Counted from the first letter of the stretch, positions 46,021 through 58,455 are shown. The stretch is 64,000 nucleotides of DNA from Tubulanus polymorphus (GCF_964204645.1 NC_134026.1:11808450-11872449), one strand, 5' to 3'. The notes: a model not told the origin generated them from the sequence alone. Program-made: numbers and translations.

Positions 46021-46370
46021 GATGATGTTATTTTGAATATGAATATATCGACGATTAATTGAATTGACCGGCAACCAGTTCTACCAGACTGGCCGCAATA
46101 TAGATAAAATAGGCCACATCAACTCAAGATACATCATTCGAAAAATGTGAACAGTTATTAGAAAATTAAATTCGTGAACAAATACGTCTATAGTTCTTTT
46201 ATACTTCTTTGCGAATAAATATTGAATTGAATTGAATGCAAATAGGCGAAGTAGCTTCCCCGCAACCCAGGCACTCGCCCTCAACTGCTACAAGTGGAGC
46301 CAACTAGGGTATTTCTTTGTATAGCCTTAAATACATTATTGTAACGGTTTTACGGCGTTTACAAATTTTT
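46021..46370. repeat. dispersed repeat, copy 1
   Basis: Shares with 54979-55300, in the same order, ATTTTGAATNTGAATATATCGAC-like text, a CAATATAGATAAAATAGGCC-like segment and a closing GTAACGGTTTTACGGCGT. Substantially diverged; no coding. Confidence 0.5.
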
Positions 46371-49300
46371 TTTCCCCCATTTCTCTCAACGACCTTCGAT
46401 GGAGTTGCGATAATATCATCAGTTTTCAATCCAACAATAATATATCATATAAGTGCGGTTTCAGACTTGAGACTTCGCAAGTAATTTGCAAGATACCGAC
46501 CAGAAATAGGCGCTGCTAGGAATGACGATAAAGTGATATAAGAAGATCACGCGCAGATCGTTTGTACGTCAAAGATCGTAAGTAAAAAACGGAATTGCCA
46601 GCCCGCATCGAGATAATTAAGTGACAGATGTGAAAAGAATCCACGCGCGCGCTCGGATTTGAATATTTTGCCGTAAGTTTTTTATATCGTCACTAAGTAT
46701 TTAATTATTCCCGATCGCAACCTTTGGATTGTACTATTCATAACTGACAATTCGAACCAAAGGCTCTGTAAGATATCCCTGGGACTCGAACCTCTATGTT
46801 TGCGACTTTTCGATCAATGGCAAACAGATTTCACAAAAAAGTGTATTCTCTTTTAAAGTCATTGACTTGCCATTCGTTTCAACTTTATTTCACTCGGGTG
46901 TTGGAAATCTGGCCAGAATTCCTTCATGGCTTATAAATTCTGACCTCATATGAATAAAAAATACCCCACCCTTCATCATGGAAAAAACTACTTGTAAATC
47001 ATTGTTATTTGAACTTTTTTTTAAAAGAAAATGAAAATAAAAACATCCTGCCCTCGTCCTGTTTTATTGTTTTGCTGTAATGAGAAACACTGTACATTAT
47101 CTCATTTTTGGCATTTACGGAAATCATATCTCAACGTCTCACTTCTGATTGGTAGTTTCAAATGACAAATATTACGCAACGAGTGTCAAGGCGAGTATCG
47201 ATGCCCATCGTTTTGTGAGCCAAGTTATTTCCGGACAGTCTTCGTAACCATACAGAAGACATAGCCCAAGAACAGACGAACTTGGAAGATTGTTGATTAT
47301 ATAGTTCAGAGACGCGATCGTCTATGTTTTGTTATTCTATATCGATTGACTGATATTAGCAATACGTACGTAAGATTTTTCTTATGTATCAATGGATCTA
47401 TAGATGGAACTCGTGGTGGAAGCATTATACATCATCTATATCATTTCAAAAATATCATCTTATCAAGGCGTGACATTTTGGTTCCCCGAAAAAGCAAAAA
47501 CGTTTTTCTTTGATTGACGATCATACACTCACAGATTATAGTATGGTCTCTGCTAGAGGCAGCAAAAGAGTTTATCGAAAATTTCTCTCGTCAGCAGATG
47601 TTTAACCGGCGGACAAGTTCACATGGACATGGTGTATCATCTCGATCGTTTAAGCGTCGAGGTTTTTTCCTCCTTTCTCACCATTCACCAGTCCTCCGGT
47701 GTTATAAGCTGTGGGAGCTACATACAAATTCGTTGAAACTGGAAGGTAGAGCCTTCTTCAGTTTTCGATCGAATTCTCTTAGCGCTCGTGGCGTTTTTCA
47801 CAGCAATCCTTGTAAAGACCAGTGGTATAGATAACCGAAAACAAAAATCGGAATTCGACAAATGAACAAAACAAGCGACGTATTTATTAGTCCTTCCTCC
47901 AGGGTTGTCAGATCATCTATCGCCAATCAAGCAAATCTTGCCATTAGATATTGGCCGTGGATTACTACGTATCATCTCGACAATTACTGTTATTAAGGGT
48001 ATCTATCCCATGACGCCAGGCCTGCGGTAGGAGTGGACGAACAAACCAAATTTCAGACTTTTACATTTGGTGTATAGGTTGAACGCACCTTTTATCTAGA
48101 AGGAAAACAGCGAGTGAATTAATAATGTATTGAATGAGACATGCAGTGTGAATAGAAACGTATGTAAAAAAATTAGAGAAAATCATCGAAAAGTATTATG
48201 CCCATGATATACAATTTCATGATATAAAACAGCGTAAAGATAAACTTAATTTTCATTTTCGCTTTCTGTTAAATTGAACCCCAACCGATCTACGCTGCTT
48301 GCATATACTCATCACGTGGAGCCTTTGGAATTTTACGCCATGAACATGAAAATGATCTTGGATTTGTGAGCATCTTCACTTCAACTTGTCTTTGTTTTCC
48401 ATAAATCATCTACTGCGATTCGACTAAGACACCATGTTATGGGGGACTTGGACAAGGACAAGAATTCGTGTTGGGGACATGACGAAAAATACATCCTTGT
48501 ATCTTACCAGTCATTCGGGTTATTAAATGGTTAAGATGAATATGATATATTCCTCTCATTCTATTAATGTGAATATTTCATGAAAATCCAGAGATTGGAA
48601 AAGTTCTCTGTTTATAGGTGCGTTCATGTTGTAGAGTAATTATGTCACCATATTCACGATTTTAGTACATATTTTGTGAAGAGATGTTCTTAAAATCTAG
48701 ACCACGGCATATACCAACGGGGTAGCCGTTAAGTACGTAGATGGGTATGTGTACCTCGGTGGACAGGCAGGAATGAGAAGTACATTCGTGATTGCCTTCA
48801 CTGCGATGAGTAATCATTGATGATCCAGCTCTAAATTGTTTCGTAAGTCGGAAATATCGTGAAACAAGTCGCTAAATTTACACGTGCATCAATCGTAACA
48901 AATGATACCCGAACGTGTGTATGAGACAATAGCGGATAACGACACCGTGGTCGAACACGATACGTTCGTGATAAATCAAATCTTTGATTAATAATCGCAC
49001 AGTTTCTGTTAATTCATCAATTAAATGAGTGTTTGTCGTAGAAACACGATTCAACGTGTAGACCTATCCACACGATAGCTGTTCAGGGACACTGATAATG
49101 TCACTCTATATTTAGTTAGTAGATTTGACTTTTCAGATCTCTTTTTGATTTTTGTAACCAATTTGTGAATTTAGTTTCGATATCCCATAAAAAATGACTT
49201 AATAACAATTCAAACGAAATACATTTGCCCGTATCAAATATTAACTTTCATAGCAAATTAATGATAGTTTATATTCTCCCCAAACAAATGGGTAGGCATA

Positions 49301-49732
49301 ACGGTACGCATATTATTCCTACATTATCAACCAAGTGTAATCAATATACTGGTACTTAGTTCTAAGACTTGTTTTAAATGGCACATGCCCAATAAAATGT
49401 ACGTTCTTTCTACTTATGTTTGTAAATAATAACCTGAGATCTGACTTACCGAAAAAAGATAACCGGTACTAATTAGCCCTAAATTAGTAATTTATTTAAT
49501 CTTCACTTTGTTTACGTAGTTCACCGACAACCCGTAGTCGACACACTTTGACATTGCGGATTTAAAAGGCATATTTTCTCAGTAAAGGCCGAACTAAAAT
49601 TCAAATCAGTAGCATATTTGTGAACATATTATTTCATTAAAAAACCTTTACACGATATTCTATTCATTGGGCAGGCACATGCGGAATGCGCCCTTAAAAC
49701 GATGCTTTTATCTTCGATTTAACGATGCTTTT
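46371..49732. other. unassigned region
   Basis: Near 46781 CTGGGACTCGAACCTC is the inverse of a B box, but no tRNA fold surrounds it. The frame 47514-47834 (106 codons) has no motif. Nothing else seen. Confidence 0.35.
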
Positions 49733-51370
49733 TTAATAATAATAATAATAATAAATTTATTTCCACAATAAAATTACAACATGTCATAAAGAGATATACA
49801 AATATGAAATGTTTTAATATAATGTGGAGGAGATTAGATGAAGCCAATGAAGGCTTATAAAATCTCTAATCCCCTAGCATACACCGATTCACTCAACTCA
49901 TACACACATGCAGTCATACACCTTCACCCAACATGCACCCACACACGTAGTCACTCAGGCGGTCAATCACACTATCTTTCATTCACTCTTACAATCTGGT
50001 AATAGATGACAGATACAGACAGATTAATTACAAATTCATTAGATACAATTTAAGTTTTCTTTTGAAAGTATCTATACACGACAGTTGTTTTAAACTTTTT
50101 GGCAAATTATTCCAGACAACAGGACCAGAAATTTTTACTGTGAATTGTGTTTTGTTAGTCCGAAATCTGGCAACACGAAAAGAATTCATATTTCTGGTTG
50201 AATACGAGTGTATATCAACATTCTTTTTGAAATACCGATTAAAGGAATTTGGCAATTTTGAATTATTGAATTTGAACATAAATAGACTTAATTGAAATTT
50301 TGTAATATGTCTAAATTTTAGGATATTCAATTTCTTGAAGATAGGGTCAGTGTGTTCTAGGAAATGAGACTTATTAACTATTCTTACTGCTCTTTTTTGT
50401 AGTAAAATTAGTGGATTAAGCTTGTTTGCATAATTACTTCCCCAGATTAAATTACAATATTGTAAATGAGGATAAACAAAACTATAATAAAGGGAAATAA
50501 GGATATTTGATGGGAAATGCTTTTTTAATCTGGTTAAAATTCCAATGGAGCGTGACACTTTACTGCAGACATATTTGATATGGACATCCCAATTTAATTT
50601 GTCATCTATAAAAAGACCAAGAAAATTCGTACTATGTACACGTTTGATTAATTCTCCATTTAACCAAATGGAAGAATTAAAGTGATCTACACGACCAAAA
50701 ATCATAAAGTTGCATTTCGCAATATTTATTGAAAGTTTGTTTACTTGATACCAGATGCCAAGTTTCGCCAGTTCAGAATTTACTATGGAAACCAATTCTT
50801 TGATATTAGAGTTACTATAAAAACAATTCGTGTCATCGACAAAGAGGATAAAATGGAGTAATTTGGACGCATTAACGCAATCGTTAACATATAATAAAAA
50901 GAGCAAAGGGCCTAGAATAGAACCCTGGGAAACACCAATTGATATATTTAATGGAGACGATAAGGTATTGTTGAAACTTAAAACCTGACTCCTGTCAGTC
51001 AGGTAGCTTTTAAACCAATCATGAGGAACACCTCGGATTCCGTAATAATCAAGCTTCATTAACAAAATGTCATGGTTAACGGTGTCGAATGCCTTAGACA
51101 GGTCCAAGAATAATCCAATAGTAATAATCTTATTTTCCAAGGCTTCAGAAAGATTATCAACAACCTTGGTTAATGCCAAATCTGTTGAATGTTTTGAACG
51201 AAAGCCAAACTGGTCGGGGATTACAATATCCTGTTTGTTACAAAAGGAAACCAATCTGTTGTAAACTAGTTTTTCCAGAATTTTTGAGAAGCTAGGAAGC
51301 AAAGATATGGGTCGATAATTATTTAAAGAATTAGGGGCTCCTTTTAATGAGTTTCTCGACTCATTCCCGA
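49733..51370 (-). mobile_element. LINE (Jockey/CR1 group), 5'-truncated, recent
   Basis: The element ends on the minus strand in a (TTA)n tail of about eight units (49733-49756), a 3' UTR of roughly 270 bp and the RT frame. It begins abruptly in the RT N-terminal region near 51370, as in 5'-truncated target-primed insertions. Confidence 0.75.
50028..51340 (-). CDS. reverse transcriptase of the LINE, open but N-terminally truncated
   Basis: An uninterrupted minus-strand frame; family similarity begins before the first ATG (51302), with NSLNNYRPISLLPSFSKILE from about 51335. RT motifs in order: DQFGFRSKHST; GLFLDLSKAFDTVNHDIL (motif A); SIGVSQGSILGPLLFLLYVN (motif B); ILFVDDTNCF (motif C, FVDD in place of the usual FADD); CNFMIFG; FLGLFIDDKLNW (thumb); then LYYSFVYPHLQYCNLIWG and the C-terminal QKRAVRIV region to a basic end. 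The missing N-terminal endonuclease shows it is a truncated copy, so it cannot move on its own, but the absence of stops indicates recent insertion. It could be transcribed only from a neighbouring promoter. Confidence 0.85.
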
Positions 51371-52718
51371 GCTCACGCCCCTAGAGCCGGCTCACTGGTT
51401 GCATATTACCATTCTACGAACAATCTAAAAGAATCCAGATGATTACAGGGACTCAACTTATGAATTTACCAGAAACACTAATAACACAAAATTGATCATA
51501 TTTGAAAATTTGAGAAATTTTGATTTGCTATGGTGAAATCGACATAGGCCTACATGTACAATGGAACCTCGCTTCAACAAACTTCATGAGATCAGAAAAT
51601 ATGTTCGTCATAACTAAGAGTTCGTTATATCCAGTATGAAATTGATTAAATTGTCTTACTTGGCACGAAATTCTATAATTGCTATCTCCGATGAATAGTT
51701 GTGAGTTCGACATACCGATGGAACTTTTGTCACTTGTCATAAGGCCATAACGGAGAGTGGTATTAAGGCTTGATTTTACGTTTTTTAAACAAATCAAAGG
51801 ATTTAGGCTTGGGTAATGATGCGTGCCTCCTTCTTTGTGACACACTATTGAAACCAAATTTCTCAGACGCTTGCGAGATGCGGGGCTGGGAATATATGTT
51901 CTAAGGTTAAATCGCTCTACACAAAAAGTATGGTGTATGGTGTGACGGAAAGACCCGATCCTCCTTAGAAGGAATTATGTAAAGTATGCACTCGTAAGAG
52001 AGGGTACATAATTTAGATGCTTGTCGTAAAGCGTATACTGGATGATTGTGGCATGGCTGAACTTTGGCTAAGTGAAAATGTAGCAAATATTCACAAATGT
52101 AGAATTTATTATTTGGTTTATAGGGGAGCAGCATAGGCCTATTGAAATATGACGTTTTAATTGGTCTAACTCCCCAAAATCTGTGACTTGTTAGTATATA
52201 AAAACTAACTTTTTGAACAAGAATTATACTAACTAGCTAATCTACCCGCTTCCGTGTCAACCTAGGTGGCTTTAGATCAGATCATAGTAAAGCATTATTC
52301 GCCCATCGGAATCGGTCCTAGGCGCAGAATTCTAAGACAACAGGTTATGCAGAATATGCAAATCCTAGGCGATGATCGAAGCGCCCTGTACCAATGCCAC
52401 GCACAGGCAATTCACCTTCTTCTTAGAATCTTTTTTAATGTACCAAGCCAAAAAAAAATCGAAATCAACTGACTGAAACCTAGAAAATCCCTTTATTATG
52501 TAAAATTAGCAAATCATGTCATCAGTTAATCTTCGTTGCATCGTTACTGTCTTGTAACATTAACAATAATATTGTGTATTTATTATTGTGAGATTTCTAA
52601 TAAACTTGTTGAATATTAATCCCAGGTATTTATTCTGGTTATCACTTATCTAAAGTATTTGTATAGGCTTTACGATTTGATACCCACCAATGTTCACTTG
52701 TGTTACTTGTATATAATA
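51371..52718. other. unassigned sequence
   Basis: The minus-strand frame 51857-51528 (109 codons) has no recognisable motif. No repeat structure noted. Confidence 0.35.
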
Positions 52719-52800
52719 AACTGGTCAAAGGAAGGGGTCCATGCCTATGTTCCCCGGGTTCTATATTCCCCTGGTTATATATTACCCCATGGAAGATTAT
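52719..52800. repeat. element with GGGTTCTATATTCCCC words, copy 1
   Basis: Contains GGAAGGGGTCCATGCCTATG and TTCCCCGGGTTCTATATTCC, both found inverted at 54060-54180 in a different order. Probably related element ends. Confidence 0.55.
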
Positions 52801-53610
52801 GGAAAATGTACAAAAGGTTATTCGTTCCCTCAGCCCTTGATACCTTGGTATTATGGGGTAGATGATGGGCCTCTTCGAACTGGATTTCTATAGCAGGATC
52901 TTGCGGATTGTCTTGTGACATAGCAACACGTTTGTTTTTACTCTCGATCTGCTTTCTTTCATACAACAGCGCCGGTTTATTGTCGCATCAACTAGGCGAT
53001 GTCCAAATCAACGGATAACCAAAACCCTTATTCCACGATTTCCGTTGACCATTCTAGGAGTATCCATCTTTAGGCATTTAACAGCTAATTGCAATGTATT
53101 AATGGTCTAATCGGGACTTTGCAAACATGTGTACATTTCTATTTTCTCACGAATACATTCTTTCTTGGACAAAACAATTTTGAACTGATTTCCATGACAG
53201 CAATGAATTAATAAGACCTATATGAGGACGCTTCACGACGAATCGAGAGCGAAACTGAAAGCAGCCTTGACCTTTGATGAGCCTTTTACCGTGTGACGTA
53301 ACTACTGCATTAATTACCGTGATCGATCGATATCGTCATCTCGAACTTCTCTCGTCCAGTTCTCGCTCTTGCAAAAATTAAAAGCAACCTCGTCTGTATC
53401 GAATTTATAGTATTTTAGCTAATATATGTTATAATTGATGGAACATTATTAAACTAGAAGGAGGCAAAGCCTCGAATGCCCCCGGCCTGAAATTCACCGC
53501 CAAGTGAAGTTACAGGGTTTGTGGTAAATGCGTTAGAAACATCGTGACCACATTATTTCTATAAGAATGATATTAGAGACCATGTGTACAAAGTGTAAAC
53601 AATTGATCAA
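52801..53610. other. unassigned sequence
   Basis: No recognised feature. Confidence 0.4.
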
Positions 53611-53990
53611 CAGTTGCAGCCTCTAGGCTGTTTTCCCCCGATAGCCATAATTTGAGTTGGTCGACAATTGCAGCATCTAGGCTGTTAACGTTATTTTCAG
53701 GTCAGCCCCCCTGGTGGCCATAATTTGAATCGAATCGACCCAATCTTAAATCGGGTTTTGGCTCAACTGATACCCTACTTGTGCACCATGTCTGACATAA
53801 ATCGGTCAACAATTGCGGCTTCCAGGCTGTTAACGTCGTTTTCATGTCGACCGCCTGGTGGCCATAATTTGAATCGAATGGACTCAATGTTAAATAGGGT
53901 TCTGGCCCAAGTGATATCCTACTTGTGTACCAAGTTTGAAAACAATCAGTCAGCAGTTGCGGCCTCTAGGCTGTTAACGTCACTTGCGGC
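53611..53990. repeat. tandem repeat, about 145-bp unit
   Basis: GTTGCGGCCTCTAGGCTGTT-like text recurs at 53611, 53665, 53810 and 53954. Full units (145 and 144 bp) also share GGTGGCCATAATTTGAATCG and CCTACTTGTGNACCA. A (GGC)n run at about 53986-53999 follows. Confidence 0.8.
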
Positions 53991-54059
53991 GGCGGCGGCG
54001 TATTCAGACGTGGGTAAATCTATATGCCCCTCTCAACTAAAGTTGAGCCGGGTGCATAA

Positions 54060-54180
54060 AAAGCATAGGTATGGACCCCTCCGGTCAACCTTTTTATTAT
54101 TTGGGGAATATGGAACCCTTTTTGTATTATCTCCCTTGGGGAATATAGAACCCGGGGAATAAAGGGATAACCCCAAAGGG
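54060..54180. repeat. element with GGGTTCTATATTCCCC words, copy 2 (inverted)
   Basis: Inverse orientation to 52719-52800: GGGGAATATAGAACCCGGGG and CATAGGTATGGACCCCTCC. Two further GGGGAATATGGAACCC-type words lie inside. Confidence 0.55.
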
Positions 54181-54978
54181 AGCTTGAATATGAGCGAGTT
54201 TGGATTATGGCCTGAGTATTGTATAGCTGACCGGTCAAAGTGGAGTTAAACGTAGACACATTTTTTCATTTTTACCCATCCAAGGTACATGCATATGATA
54301 TGTTTAGGGTTACGAAAATGTTCTAAAATGACATAATTCAATTTAACCTCCGTAAATATATTTAAAGCTTGCCTGAAACGCTTAGGACAATGTTTTCTTT
54401 TGTAATTTTGAGTTTACCAATCTGACTACGCACGTTTTTAAGATTATGAATAATGTTTTACGTATTCTTACGTAGATCCTTGTTCTACGTAGAAACGTTA
54501 CTTTGATTTGTCCGAAATGATAATTTTAGTCCTGGAATAGAATAAGCCGATATTCTGTAAACATTTTATGCGAAGAATTATCAACACTGAAAATTAGCCA
54601 TAATGCGCTCATCCATATCAACGCGTAATACACGTCAATACGTGCTATGTTTCCAGATAAAAGGATGTAAAGATGAAAATTATCAGGTGTTACAAATACC
54701 CTTTTTTAGCGGCTGAACTATCCTTCAGAATCTATTACGAATATTACATTTGACAGGAAAATCCCCTATTCGTCTACATATTAATGTCCTTCAAGTCAAA
54801 GCGCTCTTCGATTCTCGATGGGTTATTCATAATAACCAAATAATGAGGATTAATTAAAATTTCAAGCGGTTTCACTCAATCAGAAAAATTAGAAACAAGA
54901 AAACATACTTGACATTTTATTGACGCCTTGAAGAAAAAATGACACCATCATTGCCTAATGTCATCCACAATGAATAGT
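54181..54978. other. unassigned sequence
   Basis: GACCGGTCAAAGTGGAGTT at about 54229 resembles part of the outer left end of the Academ-like element (TCCGGTCAAATTGGAGTTTA). This is too short to call a copy. Confidence 0.35.
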
Positions 54979-55300
54979 ATGATATGGATAAAGTCATTTT
55001 GAATTTGATAATATCGACAATTGAATTCCATGGAAAAATCAGTCTAGCTACTATATTGAATATGGCACATCTTCTCAAAACTAATTATTAAAAAGACATA
55101 TAAATCGATTACATAGAAAATAAGAGTCAAGAAATATAAAGAATTACAAAATTACGACAAACATTCAAAATTGTTATTGACATTTTGAAACCCCAAAAAT
55201 TGATGAAAGTATTTTGTATCGACTCACTCAGTTTCCCTCAATTGACTCATAGTTATCAACGTATAAAAACATTATCGTAACGGTTTTTACGGCGTCAATA
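54979..55300. repeat. dispersed repeat, copy 2
   Basis: Counterpart of 46021-46370, including TTGAATATGGCACATCTTCT and the end CGTAACGGTTTTTACGGCGT. Confidence 0.5.
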
Positions 55301-55980
55301 TAACTGATACCAATTTCAATTTCCAGGTTACTGTGAGCAAAAGATAGACTCAAATAAATAACTCTACTGAGAAAAGTAAACGCAAATCAATTCACAATAG
55401 TCTCAGTCTATATTATATATACATGTACATAAAATCTACAATGTTGACGTTAACGTTAACAAATCATTACGAGCTTTACCTGCACAAAAGACGTATCATC
55501 ATTCATTGAGAGGGATGAATAAAGCCATCATTTAAAAAGTTAAGGTACGTATTGGGATTATGATGATCATTTTCCTCAAACTGCCAAAATGTCTGATGGG
55601 AATATAAAAGGAATATCATTTCAAGTAGAAGAAACCACTAACTATAGGGAATTAAATTACAAGCTTAATTAAACGCAAGGGAGCTGAGATTGATTGAGAT
55701 TATTTCTAACGTAAATCATTGAAATCCTGCAAGGATTTTACAATATACCATGTTCACCTCTTTTCCTATCTTTGACACCGTAATTCTAGTTTACATTCCT
55801 GAATTCGGCTCAGAGCGATAACTTACATGACTGAATTTAGCTCAGAGCGATCTACCAGAATTCTTATTTTTCAACGAAGGTAAGATAGGCACGCCACTGT
55901 GGAGCATATCGTGAAAAAGGCTCCAAAATATCATGAAAGAAGGCTGCAATCATCTTCTTTCACCTCGACCAAATAGACCA
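55301..55980. other. unassigned sequence; may be intron of the neuropeptide gene
   Basis: Nothing recognised. It lies downstream, on the minus strand, of the neuropeptide exon donor. Confidence 0.35.
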
Positions 55981-56114
55981 AACCTGCAAAATCCGAAATA
56001 AGTTTCAAGTCTTTGAAAGTAAGGTCTGGGATTATTTGTATCGACTTTTCGACAAATCACAAATCCCAGACCTTACTTTCAAAGACTCGAAACTTATTTC
56101 GGATTTTGCAGGTT
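55981..56114. repeat. near-perfect 53-bp hairpin (possible hairpin RNA source)
   Basis: Arm 55981-56033 starts AACCTGCAAAATCCGAAATA; arm 56062-56114 is its inverse with one mismatch (at 56007). The loop is 28 bases. Near identity of the arms means recent origin or selection. Either a small MITE or a hairpin-RNA locus. Confidence 0.85.
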
Positions 56115-56899
56115 AAACGTATATTGTATCCTTTTGTATTCAGCATTATTTATTATTCATCGACTGATTATCATTTATTATAAGGCGGTTGATCATACGG
56201 AGAAATTATGTATTTCATTTATGTATATTTCATTTTTAAAAAGAAATCGAACTTGCGCATGTAAACACCACTTATAGATTTGGCCGCGGACAGTATGAGT
56301 CACACACTAGTTTTGAAATAAACGATCGTTTTTACAACCGAAACTTGATCAGTTTCACTAATTCCAAACTACATTTTTGGGGATTGGTGATGTTTCACTT
56401 TTTTAAGTGAGCAATATCTGAAAGTTAATGAATATATCTGGCAAACCTGGACCTAGATTTACTCATCTGCTTACAATTTAAAAAGAACTATATTTCTATC
56501 GTTGATTAAGGAAGCCAATGGCCCTAACCATCATATCACTAGGAGTTGTGATCATGTCGTATCAATATAGGACTCCTTGTTTTCATTAAGTCGCCGAGTC
56601 AAATAATTGATGATAACTCTCAATTTCTTTTATCTTTTAGGTAAAATGCAATTCAGTAATGCTATTCGAAAATACAATTTTTGTAATTTTCATTTCAAAG
56701 TAATTCAGAAATAACCCGGCCCCATGATTCAGTAAAGAAAGAATTAAAAGTACGGAGTTCAACTCAAATGCTATTTCTAACAGTAAGAAAATTACACAGA
56801 AATATATGGAAAGTGCTAAGACGATTTCAAGCATCCTCAGGCAATTCTTATGTCATCTGATTATTGTGTCTTAATTGAAAAAAAATTAAGGTTGCCTAC
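56115..56899 (-). other. probable intron 1 of the neuropeptide gene (5' part)
   Basis: Begins with the donor GTAGGC at 56899. The acceptor and next exon were not located. The 65-codon frame at 56834-56637 is hydrophobic but has no splice context. Confidence 0.4.
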
Positions 56900-57202
56900 C
56901 TGAATTGCTTTGTAAATGTGGTAGATGGCTTCATCATTATCACCGTCGCATTCGTCCCGCTTTCCCCATCCTCGCTTGCCCCAGCCACGTTTTCCCCATC
57001 CTCTCTTGCCCCAACCTCTTTTCAAAGCTTCTTCGAGTTGGTCGTAGTTTTCATCTTCGCCATTTCGTTTGCCCCATCCTCTCTTGCCCCAACCTCTTTT
57101 GTCCATATCATCAGACTGCGCTTGGCCATCGGCAATAGCTGGCAATACGAGTTCTAAAACAACCAGTCCAAGGAACACTAGAGCCACGACAAGTTTCTGC
57201 AT
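56900..57202 (-). CDS. GWamide-type neuropeptide precursor, first coding exon
   Basis: Starts at ATG 57202 with a signal peptide (hydrophobic LVVALVFLGLVVLELVLP, likely cut near residue 25). Then come a short acidic spacer, DKR, two GWGKR units, an acidic spacer (NGEDENYDQLEEAL), KR, four more GWGKR units, and DECDGDNDEAIYHIYKAIQ. KR sites are dibasic convertase sites and the Gly before each KR is an amidation donor, so the expected products are GW-amide, or RGW-amide if cleavage falls between K and R. The family is APGWamide (molluscs) and RGWamide (annelids). The frame meets CAG/GTAGGC exactly after codon 101 (56900/56899), a good phase-0 splice donor, so later residues are intronic and at least one more exon is expected. 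The secreted peptide would act on neurons or muscle. Confidence 0.85.
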
Positions 57203-57284
57203 TTTCGCTTTATCTCGAAGTTCGTTTTGCTAACTTAAGCTATTACGTGCTTGCTAATTCAATGTGGTCGTAATCACGAGGAGC

Positions 57285-57324
57285 GACAATCTAAGGGCGC
57301 AGTGGCGGAAGCCAACTATTTATA
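57285..57324 (-). promoter_or_regulatory. core promoter of the neuropeptide gene: TATA box and initiator
   Basis: TATAAATA on the minus strand at 57324-57317. TTAGATT, a match to the YYANWYY initiator, has its A at 57292, giving TATA at about -32 to -25. The 5' leader would then be about 90 bases to the ATG at 57202. Confidence 0.6.
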
Positions 57325-58455
57325 CTGTCGCTGCCAAGTAACGCGAAAGTTTGATTACACGAGTGGCGCTTCGTCACTGAACGGTATTAGAGAATCGGCG
57401 CAATTCCCCAACTTGACACTTGGAAATGTATTCTCTATTGCTGAGACTACTCTTGTGCGCAATTTCCACAGGTTGTCACCAAGTTGATGCCGGCTTAATT
57501 ACATGCAAGGATCATCATTCTGCGAAAACCTTCATGAGACCCACATCTGAAGCCATGTAATTGCCTGGTTAGATCGCAAAGAGGATAATGGACATTATTT
57601 TTGTCGATACAAATTTATGTGCACAAAACCTTATGCCCACACAGTTGAAAAGATATTTTTGATTTAGTATATAAGTACGTAAGCCTTCGTGGACTTCACG
57701 AATCCGTTGCATTAAAATACTTTTAAATATCCCAAAAAATTTATTTACAATAAAAGAAAAAAAACTCTGGACATCTGTATATTATTACATGGGGACAGGA
57801 TGATCCTGATCAGGGACGTATCAGTAGCATATCCGTAGCACCTATTCAACAAGTAGCAGACGATGCATATAATTAATTTGATTGTTGAGTTGGAAGCAAT
57901 TTACTTTATCTTCATTAAAGGTAATACTATCAGCTATGAACATAGTAAATCGGTTCACAAGAGCCCTGTTTATGACGTCTCTATGCAATTTTCCAAATTA
58001 ATTACCGCTGTAAATAACCCCCAATGGAACTCGAGCTTAATGAAGTCCAGCCGAGATATTTAAGAAAGTGCATGAATCATTAATTCATCGAACTATTAAT
58101 CATTACAACATTATTGTGATGTTATGATTGATTATATAATGTATATCACACTGTTATAATTGACTAGAAAAATAGAATAATTTTCACTTAAAAATCTAAT
58201 ATCAAATGATTTAATAATCATTTAACACGAAGACCTTCTCAATTTCCAATCAAAGTCATTTGATGTTGATGGCTAATGTGAGTGATGACTTGAAATTATG
58301 GCTGAATACAATGGCCGCTATGCAAACAGATAATAAATTAATGTTGCTGGGACTCTTGCGTCCCAAATTCCTTATCTAATATTTGAAACTAGGGAATAAT
58401 GGAGGAAGTATTGAACAAATCAATTCAATCAACTCTGTCCTAGTTTATAAATTAC
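57325..58455. other. unassigned sequence; upstream region of the neuropeptide gene
   Basis: No ORF or repeat recognised. It probably contains upstream control sequence of the minus-strand neuropeptide gene. Confidence 0.4.

Noticed and set aside
46781-46830. Inverse B-box sequence suggesting a tRNA gene
   Set aside because: No A box, acceptor stem or anticodon arm could be drawn around it.
56905-57157. Plus-strand ORFs of 77-79 codons rich in Pro, Ser and Leu
   Set aside because: Antisense shadows of the GWGKR repeats.
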